A DNA stretch of 64,000 bases from Prevotella sp. UBA6994 (GCA_002449845.1 DJXW01000042.1:172006-236005); one strand, 5' to 3'. Shown: positions 45,493-54,749, numbered from the stretch's first letter. Numbers and translations are program-made. Notes: generated by a model not told the origin, from the letters alone.

Positions 45493-47703
45493 CTATTTCC
45501 TCGTGTCACCCGGCACCTTGCCATATTCATCCTTGTAGCACTTGGTGAAGTAGGAGGGAGAGGTAAATCCCACCTGATAGGCTATCTCGCTTACCGACAA
45601 GTCTGTGGTTTGCAACAACTGATGGGCTTTGTTGAGGCGAGCCTTGCGCAAGAGGTCAACGGGAGAACAGCCCGTGAGGGCTTTCACCTTACGGTAGAGC
45701 TGCACCCTGCTCAATCCCAGTTCGCTGCCAATGGTCTCCACGCTCAGTTCGCTGTCGGTCATTCTGTCTTCCACCACCTTCTTGAATCTGCTGATAAATG
45801 CGCTCTCCCTCGTTCCCTCTTCGGGCATGGGGGCGGTAGGCTTCGCCTTTTCCGTTTGCGGTGCTTGTACGGAGGGTGTTCCCCAAAGGTCTTTCAGCAA
45901 ATGGCGGTTCCTCAATAGGTTTTCTATTCGGGCTAATAGCAAGTCGGGTTGGAAGGGCTTGGTGATATAGGCATCTGCGCCACTCTCATAGCCTTCTATT
46001 TGGTGGCTGTTGAGCGCCCTTGCCGTTAATAAGATGACGGGTATATGACTGGTAATCTCTTCTTTCTTGATTTGTTGGCAAAACTCCAATCCGTTCATCA
46101 CAGGCATCATCACGTCTGAGACGATGAGGTCGGGCACCTGTTCACGTGCCACGTCAAGTCCCTTTTGTCCGTCTTCTGCCTCAAACACCTGGTACTTGCC
46201 TTGTAGGATGGTGCGCAGGTACTCTCTGATGTCGGCATTGTCATCCACGATGAGCACAGTAGTATCTTGTGTATTCTGCGAGTCAGAAGTGTAAGCAGGG
46301 GCAGACTTGTTTCCTGTTTCTTTCTCAATGAGATGGTCTTCGGTCATTTGCGCCTCGTCCTTCTCCTTCAATCCACCTACCTGCACCTCCAGCATCTTGT
46401 TGATGAGTTGAGTCAGTTGGTGCGTGTTGCGTCTTACGATGGCAAGCATGTTAGCGGTCTCCTTGCTTGCCTTCTGCAAGTCGTCCGTCTCTGCCAGTTG
46501 TGTCAGCGGACCTTCAATCAGTGTCAGCGGAGTGCGCAGCTCGTGGCTCACTTGCGTATAGAAATTCAGTTGCTCGCGCGCCATCTTCTCCCGTTCCGTG
46601 TTGATGCGTTTCCTCTGTCGTTGATACAGGTGTAAAGCGAAGACCAGCATCAGCAACAAGACGATCAAGCCGATAGACAGCAACGTAAACATTCGTTGGT
46701 TAGCCAGTTGTTGGAGATAGGTGTTGGCGGTGAGGTGCAGTTGTTCCAAGTTCTTCGACAGCCGAGTCACCTCCTCGCTTTCCAATTGCAGCACACGTGC
46801 ATTCTCGTTGGTCACAAGAGCCGATACCAGAGATGTCTCCTTCTTATACGGTTTGCCGTCGAGGATATCGAGAGCCAGTTGCAGCAGTTGGTCGCCGTGT
46901 GTGGGATAGATATATGATGCGGCGAGCAGCGAGTCACGCACCTGTTGTATTCCCCCGTTCTCGCCAGGCAGTCCGTCTATGCCGCAGAAGAGTGGGAGCG
47001 ATTTTCGTGTTTCCATGAACGCCTTTCGTGCACCGATGGCAGAGCGGTCGTTCATGCCAAACACCAAGTCGATGGGTGTATTGCCGTTTCTCGTGTTCCA
47101 TTCCTTCACGATCTTGTATGCTGTCGGTTCCGTCCAGTCGCCTTGTAGTGTGGCAACCACCTGAATATGTGGGTAATTTCTCAGTGCATCTCTGAACCCA
47201 TTATGTCGTTCTATGGCGGGAGAAGACCCTTTCAGTCCCATGACCTCCATCAGCGTACCGTGTTCCTGTAGGCGTGAGGCAATATATTCGCCCATCAACT
47301 TTCCCATCTCGTAGTTGTCAGCCCCCATGTAAGCGGTATATTTGCGAGAGTTCGTTTTCCTTTCAAACACGATCACGGGTATTCCCTTGTCGAACGCACG
47401 GTCGATGGCTGGTGAGATGGTAGCCACTTGGTTAGGAGCCACGATGAGCAAGTCTATCCCCTCGCGTACCAGACTATCTATTTGCTGCACCTGTCGTTCG
47501 TCGCTGTCGTAGGCAGCAGCGAATATCAGTTCCACGTTTTTGTGGAAGTAAGCAGCCATTTTCAGTTCTGTGTTTTGCTTGTCTCTCCAGATGTCGTCAG
47601 AGCATTGTGAAACGCCGATGCGGTATTTCTTCTCATTCGTTGAGCAGGAAGAGAAGAGCACCAGTAGGGTGAGTGTTATGATATAAAAGATTCTTTTGTG
47701 CAT
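45493..47703 (-). CDS. Hybrid two-component regulator (HTCS) of the PUL, without HATPase domain
   Basis: The product is 736 residues from ATG 47703; the frame extends 30 codons further, but the signal sequence MHKRIFYIITLTLLVLFSSC starts here. A periplasmic sugar-binding sensor (about 30-320, as in BT1754, which senses fructose) is followed by a transmembrane helix (about 340-365) and a HisKA dimerisation domain with the phosphoacceptor His in VSHELRTPLTL. A linker of only about 45 residues leads into the receiver domain (VLIVDDNADIREYL; Asp in LIVSDVMMP) and a C-terminal AraC-type HTH. The ATP-binding domain, normally about 110-150 residues between HisKA and receiver, is absent. Confidence 0.9.
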   Translation of the reverse strand: MHKRIFYIITLTLLVLFSSCSTNEKKYRIGVSQCSDDIWRDKQNTELKMAAYFHKNVELIFAAAYDSDERQVQQIDSLVREGIDLLIVAPNQVATISPAIDRAFDKGIPVIVFERKTNSRKYTAYMGADNYEMGKLMGEYIASRLQEHGTLMEVMGLKGSSPAIERHNGFRDALRNYPHIQVVATLQGDWTEPTAYKIVKEWNTRNGNTPIDLVFGMNDRSAIGARKAFMETRKSLPLFCGIDGLPGENGGIQQVRDSLLAASYIYPTHGDQLLQLALDILDGKPYKKETSLVSALVTNENARVLQLESEEVTRLSKNLEQLHLTANTYLQQLANQRMFTLLSIGLIVLLLMLVFALHLYQRQRKRINTEREKMAREQLNFYTQVSHELRTPLTLIEGPLTQLAETDDLQKASKETANMLAIVRRNTHQLTQLINKMLEVQVGGLKEKDEAQMTEDHLIEKETGNKSAPAYTSDSQNTQDTTVLIVDDNADIREYLRTILQGKYQVFEAEDGQKGLDVAREQVPDLIVSDVMMPVMNGLEFCQQIKKEEITSHIPVILLTARALNSHQIEGYESGADAYITKPFQPDLLLARIENLLRNRHLLKDLWGTPSVQAPQTEKAKPTAPMPEEGTRESAFISRFKKVVEDRMTDSELSVETIGSELGLSRVQLYRKVKALTGCSPVDLLRKARLNKAHQLLQTTDLSVSEIAYQVGFTSPSYFTKCYKDEYGKVPGDTRK

Positions 47704-47739
47704 TTCAGGGTTGTTATATCTCATCCTTTGTTTTGCAGA

Positions 47740-47770
47740 CAAAGGTAAACAAAAAATCCGAAACATCAAA
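47740..47770 (-). promoter_or_regulatory. Promoter of the HTCS gene
   Basis: On the minus strand TTTG (47770-47767) and TACCTTTG (47747-47740) are separated by 19 bp, a full match to the Bacteroidota pattern. The start codon used is 37 bp downstream. Confidence 0.75.
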
Positions 47771-47910
47771 ACATAAACCCTTAAATCCATCAAATGTTTG
47801 AAAAGAAGAAATCAAAAAAAGTTTCTTGTTACATTCCAAAATGATTGTTCTTATTGGAAAAAAGAATATGGAGAATGGCAAAAAGAGGAGAAATAGATAT
47901 GAAAAAGTTT

Positions 47911-47990
47911 AATCTGCGTCACGGATTAATAAAACTACGACGCAGTTTTATAAAACTACGTCACGGTTTACTTAATCTTCGACACGGATT
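47911..47990. repeat. Array of four 17-bp palindromes with exact 21-bp period (copy A)
   Basis: Units start at 47911, 47932, 47953 and 47974. Each has the form AAnCT-nCGnC-nCnGnTT (for example AAACTACGACGCAGTTT) with 4-bp AT spacers. A second copy in inverted orientation is at 62624-62703; flanking bases (AAAAAGTTT on one side) are also shared. It has no coding potential. The exact two-turn spacing suggests protein binding. Confidence 0.85.
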
Positions 47991-48120
47991 TAAAAATATA
48001 TGATTTAGTGGGTTAGAAGCAAGAGATATGTCTTGGAGATTAAGAAGCATGAAAGTTAGAAGCAAGAAATTAGTAGTGAGGTGTGAGAGATATGTCTTGG
48101 AAATTGAGAGCCAAACAGCC

Positions 48121-48610
48121 GTGTTGATGGGAAGATGCCGTTAGGCATCAGATGTCCGTAGCCAGCCATTGATAGATTTATCTCGATTTATTTGTGTTGA
48201 TAAGGGGAAATGCCATAGGCATCAGATGTCCGTAGCCAGCCATACAGCCGTGCCCATAGGTACGGCGAAATGGCTGGGAAAGAATACCGCAAACGAAGAA
48301 CCTTGCCTTTAGGTAAGGGACAATCTTAAAAAATCGCCTACCTACAGGCAGGCTTTCCCCCCCCACAATTCTCTCTTTCCAGCCATTTCGAAACACCTAA
48401 CGGCGTTTCTGTATGGCTGGCTACTGACATCAAATGCCTAACGGCATTTCCCATGCACATTGCCTACTAATTGGAACCGTTCAAATGTTTGGATGAACGA
48501 CCCCAACGGTATGTTCTCATGCACATTGCCAACTAATTGGTATCGTTTAAATGTGTCCTAACGGCATTTCCCATGTGCATTGTCAGCTAATTGGTACCGC
48601 TCAAATGTAG
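48121..48610. repeat. Cluster of dispersed intergenic repeats
   Basis: A 26-bp sequence ending in GTAGCCAGCCAT occurs at 48144-48169 and 48218-48243 without change, and inverted with 3 mismatches at 48413-48438. A different degenerate 37-bp unit (beginning CATGCACATTGC) occurs at 48452, 48518 and 48572. No gene is supported anywhere between 47794 and 49166. Confidence 0.7.
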
Positions 48611-48690
48611 TCTAAGGATTTAAGGATATAAGGAATTTCGGTGCAAGCACCGATATGTTAATCCTAAAATCCTTGAATCCTTAGACTTTT
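48610..48690. repeat. Large hairpin with nested stem
   Basis: GTCTAAGGATTTAAGGAT (48610-48627) pairs with 48669-48686 at 17 of 18 positions. Inside lies a perfect TCGGTG-CAAG-CACCGA stem (48638-48653). TTTT follows, so it may end transcripts. Confidence 0.65.
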
Positions 48691-48732
48691 GAATGATGAA
48701 TATTTTGATGACGAATAGGATAGTATATGAGT

Positions 48733-49060
48733 TGTCCCCACAGAGCCCCGATAGGGGCGTTAAGAACACAGACAGGGGTGAAGCGGAGCGAAACCCCTGT
48801 AAAAAGGAACCACCAGCAAACAAAGTACCGAAGGTACGACAGAAATTCTGTCGCCCCAGTCGGGGCTTGCAATCTGCTCATACATCCTACGCAGGGGTTT
48901 CGCTCCGCTACACCACCTGCCTGTGTTCTACCGCCCCTATCGGGGCTTACTGTAACAAAGATAGTGATATATGAGTTGACTCGCAGAACCCCTATTGGGG
49001 CTTATTGTAACAAAGACAATGATACATGAGTTGGCTCACAGAACCCCTATCGGGGCTTAC
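48733..49060. repeat. GC-rich hairpin repeats (CCCCTATCGGGG type)
   Basis: AGCGGAGCGAAACCCCTG (48782-48799) is exactly inverted at 48892-48909, enclosing a perfect CGACAGAAATTCTGTCG palindrome (48837-48853). Several CCCCnATnGGGGCTTAC-type units follow to 49060. These resemble dispersed hairpin repeats of Bacteroidales intergenic DNA. Confidence 0.7.
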
Positions 49061-49108
49061 AATGACAAAAGCTATGAATATGTTGTCAACAAGTTGTTGG
49101 CATAAAAA

Positions 49109-49141
49109 AGACGGCTTATCCCACAATGGGACAAGCCGTCT
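49109..49141 (-). terminator. Terminator of the ferredoxin gene
   Basis: AGACGGCTT..CCCA / TGGG..AAGCCGTCT forms a strong stem, followed on the minus strand by a T run. It lies 25 bp beyond the stop codon. Confidence 0.85.
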
Positions 49142-49166
49142 GTCTCTTTTCTTCGTAAGAAGGATC

Positions 49167-49334
49167 TTACGGCAGACTAATTGCTTCGTTAGGACAAACG
49201 TCTGCGCATGTTCCGCACTCTGTGCAAACATCAGGGTCGATAGAATAGATGTCACCTTCGGAGATTGCTCCAGCTGGACATTCATCAATACATGTACCGC
49301 AAGCAATGCAGTCTTCACTAATTACGTAAGCCAT
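49167..49334 (-). CDS. 2x[4Fe-4S] ferredoxin
   Basis: This 55-residue protein has two clostridial-type cluster motifs, CIACGTCIDECP and CTECGTCADVCP (CxxCxxCxxxCP twice). It would carry low-potential electrons in the cytoplasm for anaerobic metabolism. The -7 box TATCTTTG (minus, 49405-49412) and a following terminator make it a single-gene unit. Length and motif spacing are canonical. Confidence 0.96.
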   Translation of the reverse strand: MAYVISEDCIACGTCIDECPAGAISEGDIYSIDPDVCTECGTCADVCPNEAISLP

Positions 49335-49375
49335 AATTTTGTTCGTTTTATAATTAATAATTCTGTTCCAATCTG

Positions 49376-49445
49376 TTAGGCGTAATACCTAATTTTATTG
49401 GTTGCAAAGATACATTTTTATTTTCAAATACCTACATTTAGGTAT
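49376..49445. promoter_or_regulatory. TAGGTAT/ATACCTA motifs between divergent genes
   Basis: TTAGGcgtaataCCTAA (49376-49392) and ATACCTAcatTTAGGTAT (49428-49445) are two dyads sharing one half-site. They flank the ferredoxin promoter and precede the PorT-like gene, so they could be operators for either. Confidence 0.4.
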
Positions 49446-49519
49446 ATGTTTTTTTGTTATTTATATTTAGTCTTAATAAATTTGGATGCAATAAGAAAGA
49501 AAGTTTCACGTTTATATAT

Positions 49520-50278
49520 ATGATGAAAAGAATAATAGAGATAGTAGTTTTCTCTTTCTTGGCTGTGATGTCTGTACAGTCTGTACATGCGCAGGAGCGT
49601 ACCGTGCAAAACAGACCATATACCGACTTGCGGAAATTCCACTTCGGGATTCTCGTAGGTGCGCATTTGCAAGATTTGGAGTTTGTGAATGTGGGTCCGC
49701 AGGTGGTTACCGCTGAAGACGGTTCCACGGTGGACGCTTTGGTGACGACCGACCAAGACCGCTGGGATGCTGGCTTTACGGTGGGTGTGTTAGGTGAGTT
49801 GCGACTCAACACCAATTTTCAGTTTCGTGTTGCGCCAGCCATGTATTTCGGAACGCACCACTTCACGTTTCATAACTATAAAGACCTGACACCAGAGGGA
49901 GTGGCACGGCAAGAGCATCAGGCAATGAAAGTGGCATATATCTCTTCTGCTTTCGACTTGATTTTTGCCGGTCCCCGATTTAATAACCATCGTCCATATA
50001 TGATGGCTGGCATCAATCCCGTGATAAACCTCAGCAACAAGGATGACGATTTTCTCAAGCTCAGACGTACCGACTTGTTTCTTGAGTTTGGTGTGGGTTG
50101 TGATTTCTATTTGCCTTTCTTTAAGTTGCGTCCTGAATTGAAATTCATGTATGGATTGACCAATTGCATAGATAAGTCGCATGTCAATCAATTGCGCGAC
50201 AGGAGCAAGATTCCTTATACTCAATCCGTGAATGATGCAAGGGCGAAAATCATTGCGCTGACGTTCTATTTTGAATGA
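49520..50278 (+). CDS. PorT-like type IX secretion outer-membrane protein
   Basis: The product is 252 residues from the first of two adjacent Mets (ATGATG), each close to a signal peptide ending SVHAQ. The mature start (RTVQNRPYTDLRKFHFGILV) and the alternating strands ending LTFYFE fit the PorT family of eight-stranded outer-membrane barrels needed for type IX secretion. T9SS would export the large surface proteins in this window. The frame extends upstream without a convincing start. A generic beta-barrel protein is the alternative. Confidence 0.75.
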   Translation: MMKRIIEIVVFSFLAVMSVQSVHAQERTVQNRPYTDLRKFHFGILVGAHLQDLEFVNVGPQVVTAEDGSTVDALVTTDQDRWDAGFTVGVLGELRLNTNFQFRVAPAMYFGTHHFTFHNYKDLTPEGVARQEHQAMKVAYISSAFDLIFAGPRFNNHRPYMMAGINPVINLSNKDDDFLKLRRTDLFLEFGVGCDFYLPFFKLRPELKFMYGLTNCIDKSHVNQLRDRSKIPYTQSVNDARAKIIALTFYFE

Positions 50279-50474
50279 GAAGCAGGAGATTAGTAGTGAG
50301 AGGTGAGGGGTGAGAGGTGAGAGAAATGTCTTTGTGATTGAGAAGCAAGTAAGATGCAAGAAAGTAAGAAGCAAGAGATATGTCTTGAAGATTGAGAAGT
50401 AAGCAGCCATAGCTATTGTCTTAACTCCTTAACTCCTTAACTCCTTAACTCCTTGACTCCCGAACTCCTTAACT
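50279..50474. repeat. Purine-rich repeats and an 8-bp tandem array
   Basis: GAGAAGCAAG/AGTAAGAAG-type runs (about 50279-50400) are followed by about seven 8-bp units, TTAACTCC (50421-50475), that reach the stop codon of the minus-strand gene. Similar purine-rich runs occur at about 45430, 48010-48080, 62000-62040 and 62530-62575. Confidence 0.65.
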
Positions 50475-51386
50475 CTATCTTCCGAAATCTCCTTTTAGTG
50501 TTCTTTTGATGCGACGGATAGCCTTTGCAAAGAATGAATTGATGCGAGCGTAATAGCGCATGAAGGCGTTTCGGGCTTCCTTGTTCTCTATGATGGGCGA
50601 AATCTTGACCACAGGCAGCGGCTTCATCCATAGGTTGGAGTCATAGAGGTTACCACTTCCACAGTTGGTGCCACTCCCATCAAAACCTTCGTTTTGAATG
50701 AGCGATTTCCCCACGTTGAGCGATAGGATGTCTGCGAGGAACAAGGAAGCATTCCATCTGATAGCCCAAGAATTGTTCTTCCCTTCAATCTGTCTTCTGA
50801 GCATCCTCGTAAAGCCATACTTCCCGTTGAAATCGAACTGTCGGTTCAGTTTCCGTCTAAGCATTTCGTCGAGCAGCTCCTGTCCGTTGGGATTGAAGTG
50901 TTTCCACGCCCGTTTCCATGTAGCCCATCCCCAGCTACCCGTAAACTTGATGAGGAACGTATCGGGGAGAGAAGGATCTTTGGTGAAGTCGCAAGCCTGG
51001 ATATGTCCTACCTTTTCCTCATCCTTATAGGTCTCTAACGCATCATTCATGAATCGGAGGAAGTAAGGAGCGGTAATCAGGTCGTCTTCCAGCACGATTA
51101 CCCTGCCATACTCATTGACCAAACGAGTCACGCCATCAATGATGTTTCGGGCAAGTCCCCAATTTTCTTCCCTTTCCACGAAGTGTATTTGCTTGAATCC
51201 AGAGATGGAATGGATAAATGTCCTTACCTCATCCACGAGAGGCTTTGCTGCCTCGTCTTTGGCAGCATCAGAAAAGATATACAGTTCGCTATCCTTCGCC
51301 AAGTCGTTGGAGAGTAACGACTGCACGCTATTTCTGACGTGTTGCGGACGGTTGTAAACAAACAATAAAATAGGAGCCAGTGTCAT
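50475..51386 (-). CDS. Glycosyltransferase, GT-A type
   Basis: This 303-residue enzyme has a GT-A-type start (APILLFVYNRPQHVRNSVQS), a metal-binding VIVLEDDLITAP motif and a SWGWATWKRAW segment seen in bacterial sugar transferases of O-antigen or capsule clusters. It ends in a basic helix (AKAIRRIKRTLKG) that may touch the membrane. Its start overlaps the stop of the upstream glycosyltransferase by 4 bp. Donor and acceptor are unknown. Confidence 0.82.
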   Translation of the reverse strand: MTLAPILLFVYNRPQHVRNSVQSLLSNDLAKDSELYIFSDAAKDEAAKPLVDEVRTFIHSISGFKQIHFVEREENWGLARNIIDGVTRLVNEYGRVIVLEDDLITAPYFLRFMNDALETYKDEEKVGHIQACDFTKDPSLPDTFLIKFTGSWGWATWKRAWKHFNPNGQELLDEMLRRKLNRQFDFNGKYGFTRMLRRQIEGKNNSWAIRWNASLFLADILSLNVGKSLIQNEGFDGSGTNCGSGNLYDSNLWMKPLPVVKISPIIENKEARNAFMRYYARINSFFAKAIRRIKRTLKGDFGR

Positions 51387-52276
51387 GATTCGTAATTTTT
51401 GATGTCAACATGTTTAGAAATCTCCCTTGCCTTTACCACTTTCATGGTCTTCGAGAGTAAGTTGAATGTCAGGCAAATATAGGTGAAAGCATTGAGCCAC
51501 TTACCTTTCACGAAAGAAACGACAGTCTTTTTGCCCAATGCCAATACCCCCATGCAAAACGCGTTGAAGAAAGAATAGTTGATGTTGGTGTATTCAGACA
51601 GATGATACACCCGTTCGCTTCTGACGAAGTGTGCCCTTTTCACTTGGCGAAACTCACGGTCGTGATAGCCAAAGACGTTAGGCAAATACCCAATCTTGAA
51701 GTGATAGTAAGTCATACGGTTGGCAAGGTCTTTGTCTTCGCCATAGTGATAGAAGATAGGAGCGAAGAAACCTGTCTTCTTCAGCACCTCCGTTCTGATG
51801 AACCAAATGGCAGCGTCGATGAACGGAACTTCAACGATGTCGGCATCGGGAATAGCGTTTAAATGGTGTAATCCCGTGTAAGTGGCAAATCCCTTTTCAG
51901 GCTTATCCCCATTTCCCGTGAGGTGGATGGGAGAGATGATGCCATATTCAGGATGCTTGATGCTGATTGTAGCCAGATGTTCCAGCGTGTTGGCATCAAG
52001 CCACGCATCTTCGTTGAGCAATAAGACCGCATCGTATCCATGCCTGATGGCATAGAGAATGCCGATGTTATTCGCCTTGCCAAATCCTAAGTTAGCATGG
52101 TTCTCGATGAGTTTCACCTGTGGGAAACGTTCCCGAATGGTCTTCACGGTTTCGTCTTGCGAATCGTTGTCGAGAACCAGGATGTCTGTGGGGTATCCTG
52201 ATTCTATCATGCTATTCAGACATTTGTCTATCCAAGGCATGAAGTTGTATGAGATGATGATGGTGAGTATTTTCAT
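51383..52276 (-). CDS. Glycosyltransferase family 2 (rhamnosyl-type)
   Basis: This 297-residue GT2 enzyme has a nucleotide-binding start (LTIIISYNFMPWIDKCLNSM), LVLDNDSQDET, an NLGFGKANNIG motif and a LLLNEDAWLD metal-binding site. The NxGFGxxNNxG pattern is typical of rhamnosyl- or galactofuranosyl-type GT2 enzymes. A C-terminal amphipathic region follows. It overlaps both neighbours by 4 bp, so the cluster is one operon. Confidence 0.85.
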   Translation of the reverse strand: MKILTIIISYNFMPWIDKCLNSMIESGYPTDILVLDNDSQDETVKTIRERFPQVKLIENHANLGFGKANNIGILYAIRHGYDAVLLLNEDAWLDANTLEHLATISIKHPEYGIISPIHLTGNGDKPEKGFATYTGLHHLNAIPDADIVEVPFIDAAIWFIRTEVLKKTGFFAPIFYHYGEDKDLANRMTYYHFKIGYLPNVFGYHDREFRQVKRAHFVRSERVYHLSEYTNINYSFFNAFCMGVLALGKKTVVSFVKGKWLNAFTYICLTFNLLSKTMKVVKAREISKHVDIKNYES

Positions 52277-53100
52277 TTCTTCTCTATCATTTCTAAAGGA
52301 GTTCTGCCGATGGCGGCAGCCGTCATGCTATAGGTGCTGCACGATGAACCTAATATACGTTGGGTGGCAGCCAAAAGATACATTTCCACGAGTGCGTCTT
52401 CCATCCCCTCCAAGTTGCCACGCATGGCTTTGTTGGGAGAGGTGATGATTCTGTCTCCAAAGATTCCTTTCATTTCAGCCTTTACTTCCTCTGAGTCGGT
52501 GGCAAGATAGAATTTGGTGGTGGGTGTTTCAGCTTTCATGCGCTCGATGAAAAGATGAGTAGGACTGTTTTGAATGGACCGAATGTTATCCGTCCTTCTG
52601 ACGTGAACCCCTACCGTTCGCTCACCAAACAACCCTTTCGTTTGGTTGATTCTCTCCTGCAATTTCTGAATGGGATGGTAGATGTCGAAAGAGTCTTCGG
52701 GAATGTCTTTGGAGATGAAATACACGTCGGAAGCCAACCAGACATTCCTGCCTTGGCTCCATTGCATGAAATCGAAATCGTTATAATAGGCTTTCGAGGC
52801 AGCCAGTCGGTCGAGACACGCATCATAGTGCATTAGCTCAAACCACTTAGGGACAAAGAAGTTCCGCTTTCGTGGAATGTCTCTCGTCAATTGATCCCAC
52901 CAAGTAGCCTCCCGTAGTTGGGTCTGTGCCACATCTAAAGGTTGGAACAATTGGTCGAACCTACACCCTAATCCCCAATCCTGAAACCAGATGATTTCAA
53001 GGTTGGTCTGTGTGGCATGTGCCATCTTGATGGCTGCTGCCATGGATTTCATTCTGTTGCCAAGTCCGCCGGCGGGGATGAAGGTAATCATACTATTCAA
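52273..53100 (-). CDS. Fucosyltransferase-like glycosyltransferase
   Basis: The 275-residue protein starts ITFIPAGGLGNRMKSMAAA, the GGLGNR(M/L) nucleotide-sugar site of GT11/GT23-like fucosyltransferases. It has GVHVRRTDNIRS, the conserved HxRRxD motif, and a late FYLATDSEEV segment. It probably adds a fucose-like sugar to a surface glycan. An ATG 9 nt in is an alternative start. It follows the flippase gene by 22 bp. Confidence 0.78.
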   Translation of the reverse strand: MNSMITFIPAGGLGNRMKSMAAAIKMAHATQTNLEIIWFQDWGLGCRFDQLFQPLDVAQTQLREATWWDQLTRDIPRKRNFFVPKWFELMHYDACLDRLAASKAYYNDFDFMQWSQGRNVWLASDVYFISKDIPEDSFDIYHPIQKLQERINQTKGLFGERTVGVHVRRTDNIRSIQNSPTHLFIERMKAETPTTKFYLATDSEEVKAEMKGIFGDRIITSPNKAMRGNLEGMEDALVEMYLLAATQRILGSSCSTYSMTAAAIGRTPLEMIEKK

Positions 53101-53122
53101 AGATAATGAGTGGATGGATGTG

Positions 53123-54574
53123 TTAAGGTCTTGCCTTCTTTCTGATGAATTGCAAACATTCGTCGAGAATCTTGGCGTGTGCCATTTTCATCACCACGAA
53201 GTACAACACCGCGGCAATGATGATTCTGCTGATGAAAAGAATCCAGAGATTTTCGACAGACGACGTGAGGTAATGGGTAACCACCATCACGCCCAAAGCA
53301 ATCAAGGCAAAAGGGATGATGTCTTTGAGAAACATCGGCAGACTATACCCCGTAAGCCTTTGCGTGAAATGATGCCACACCAATACCCAAAGGCAACTCA
53401 ATGAGACGAAGCCCAGCACCATTGTGTGCATTCCGTAACGGGAGAGGGTTACCATCAGGATGATTTGCAATATAGCCAAGGTGAAGGTACACCAGAAATA
53501 CGTACCCGACTTACCCTTGCTCACAATCATGTTAGAGAGTAATACCGTGAGCGGAATGGTAGCCCACGACACACAGAGGTATTGCATCAATTCAGCCGAA
53601 GCCAACCACTTCTCGGTAATGGCAAGCACGATAAACTCCTTGGCAACCAATGCCAGTCCGAACATCAGTGGAAACGTGATGAAAGCCGTGAAGCGCATCA
53701 TCTTGCGCAACACCATGAGTTGGCGTTCGCGCTCGTCGTTGAGTCCAACCAAGATGGGCTGAGCTACTTGTTGCACCATTCCTTGCACCAAGTAAGCACA
53801 CTTGCTGCTCCAGGTGTTGGCTTGCGAGTAAGTGCCAGCCACTTCCTTGGAGAAGAATCTGCCCAAGAGAATGTTCAACACATTATTATTAATATGTATA
53901 GCCATGTTGGTGGCGAGCATCTTGCAGGAGAAAGGAAACATCCGTTTTACGGGACCAAAGTCAAGCTCCATCGTAGGTCGCCACGGTGAATAGTGCCAAA
54001 CCATGAGCGTATATAACCCGATGTAGATGATGTTTTGCGTGGCAAGAGCCCAGTACCTGAATCCCATCCAAGCCATCGTAGCCCCGATGATGCTGGAAAT
54101 CAAGACCGAGAACATACCAGCCTTGGCTTGCTGCTTGACCTTCAGGTTCTTGAACAACACCGCCGACTGAGCCGTACCCAATGCTGCAAGGGGAATGGTG
54201 AGAAACGCATAACGACAGAGACGGGTAAGTTCTGGCTCATGGTAAAACCTCGCTATCAGAGGTGAGGCGAAGAAAAGCAAGACGTAAATGCCGCCTCCCA
54301 CGATGATGTTAAACCAAAACACGGAATTGTAATCACGATGTGCGGGTGCTTTCATGTTGGTAAGAGCCACGGTGAACCCACTGTTCTGCAATTCCTTGGC
54401 AATGAGCGGAAAGATGGCAATCATAGTCATCATGCCGTAATCGGCTTGTGAGAGTAGTCTTCCCAAGATGATGCCAAACACTACGCCAATCAATTGCTGT
54501 ACGCCATTGTTGGTGAATCCCCAGAAAAGTCCTTTTGCCGTTTTCTCTTTCAGTGACTCTTGTTTCATGTACAC
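53123..54574 (-). CDS. Polysaccharide flippase (Wzx/MATE-like)
   Basis: This 483-residue protein has about twelve to fourteen hydrophobic segments and the N-terminal pattern KTAKGLFWGFTNNGVQQLIG followed by LGRLLSQADYGMMTM, typical of polysaccharide exporters that flip lipid-linked oligosaccharides. It heads an operon with three glycosyltransferases. A TATCTTTG -7 box (minus, 54598-54605) lies 24 bp upstream. An ATG 6 nt inside is equally possible as start. Confidence 0.9.
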   Translation of the reverse strand: MYMKQESLKEKTAKGLFWGFTNNGVQQLIGVVFGIILGRLLSQADYGMMTMIAIFPLIAKELQNSGFTVALTNMKAPAHRDYNSVFWFNIIVGGGIYVLLFFASPLIARFYHEPELTRLCRYAFLTIPLAALGTAQSAVLFKNLKVKQQAKAGMFSVLISSIIGATMAWMGFRYWALATQNIIYIGLYTLMVWHYSPWRPTMELDFGPVKRMFPFSCKMLATNMAIHINNNVLNILLGRFFSKEVAGTYSQANTWSSKCAYLVQGMVQQVAQPILVGLNDERERQLMVLRKMMRFTAFITFPLMFGLALVAKEFIVLAITEKWLASAELMQYLCVSWATIPLTVLLSNMIVSKGKSGTYFWCTFTLAILQIILMVTLSRYGMHTMVLGFVSLSCLWVLVWHHFTQRLTGYSLPMFLKDIIPFALIALGVMVVTHYLTSSVENLWILFISRIIIAAVLYFVVMKMAHAKILDECLQFIRKKARP

Positions 54575-54749
54575 ATTTACCTTTCGTGTAGTGCTTGCAA
54601 AGATAATGGATTTTTCCCGTTTTGCATGATGTTTTTCCTCTTTTCTATAGTGATAATGATAATTATTTACAAATAATACGACATTTTCTTGTGATATTCT
54701 CTACTAAATCGTATCTTTGCGAAGAAAGAAATATTTGCAAGATGTTGTT

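Larger units (their letters stand above)
32984..47703 (-). other. Fructan (levan/inulin-type) polysaccharide utilisation locus
   Basis: Eight minus-strand genes, in transcription order HTCS regulator, then SusC, SusD, DUF4960 lipoprotein, GH32 lipoprotein, GH32, MFS transporter and fructokinase, match the content and nearly the order of the Bacteroides thetaiotaomicron levan locus. The inferred flow is surface cleavage by the lipidated GH32, binding by the DUF4960 protein and SusD, import by SusC, trimming by the second GH32 in the periplasm, then fructose uptake and phosphorylation. The choice between levan and inulin cannot be made from sequence alone. Confidence 0.88.

Noticed and set aside
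47911..47990. The 21-bp array as a CRISPR
   Set aside because: Spacers are 4 bp, units are degenerate palindromes, and no cas genes are present.
54717..54749. Upstream start of the STAS-kinase gene
   Set aside because: The codon overlaps the -7 box and so would not be in the transcript.
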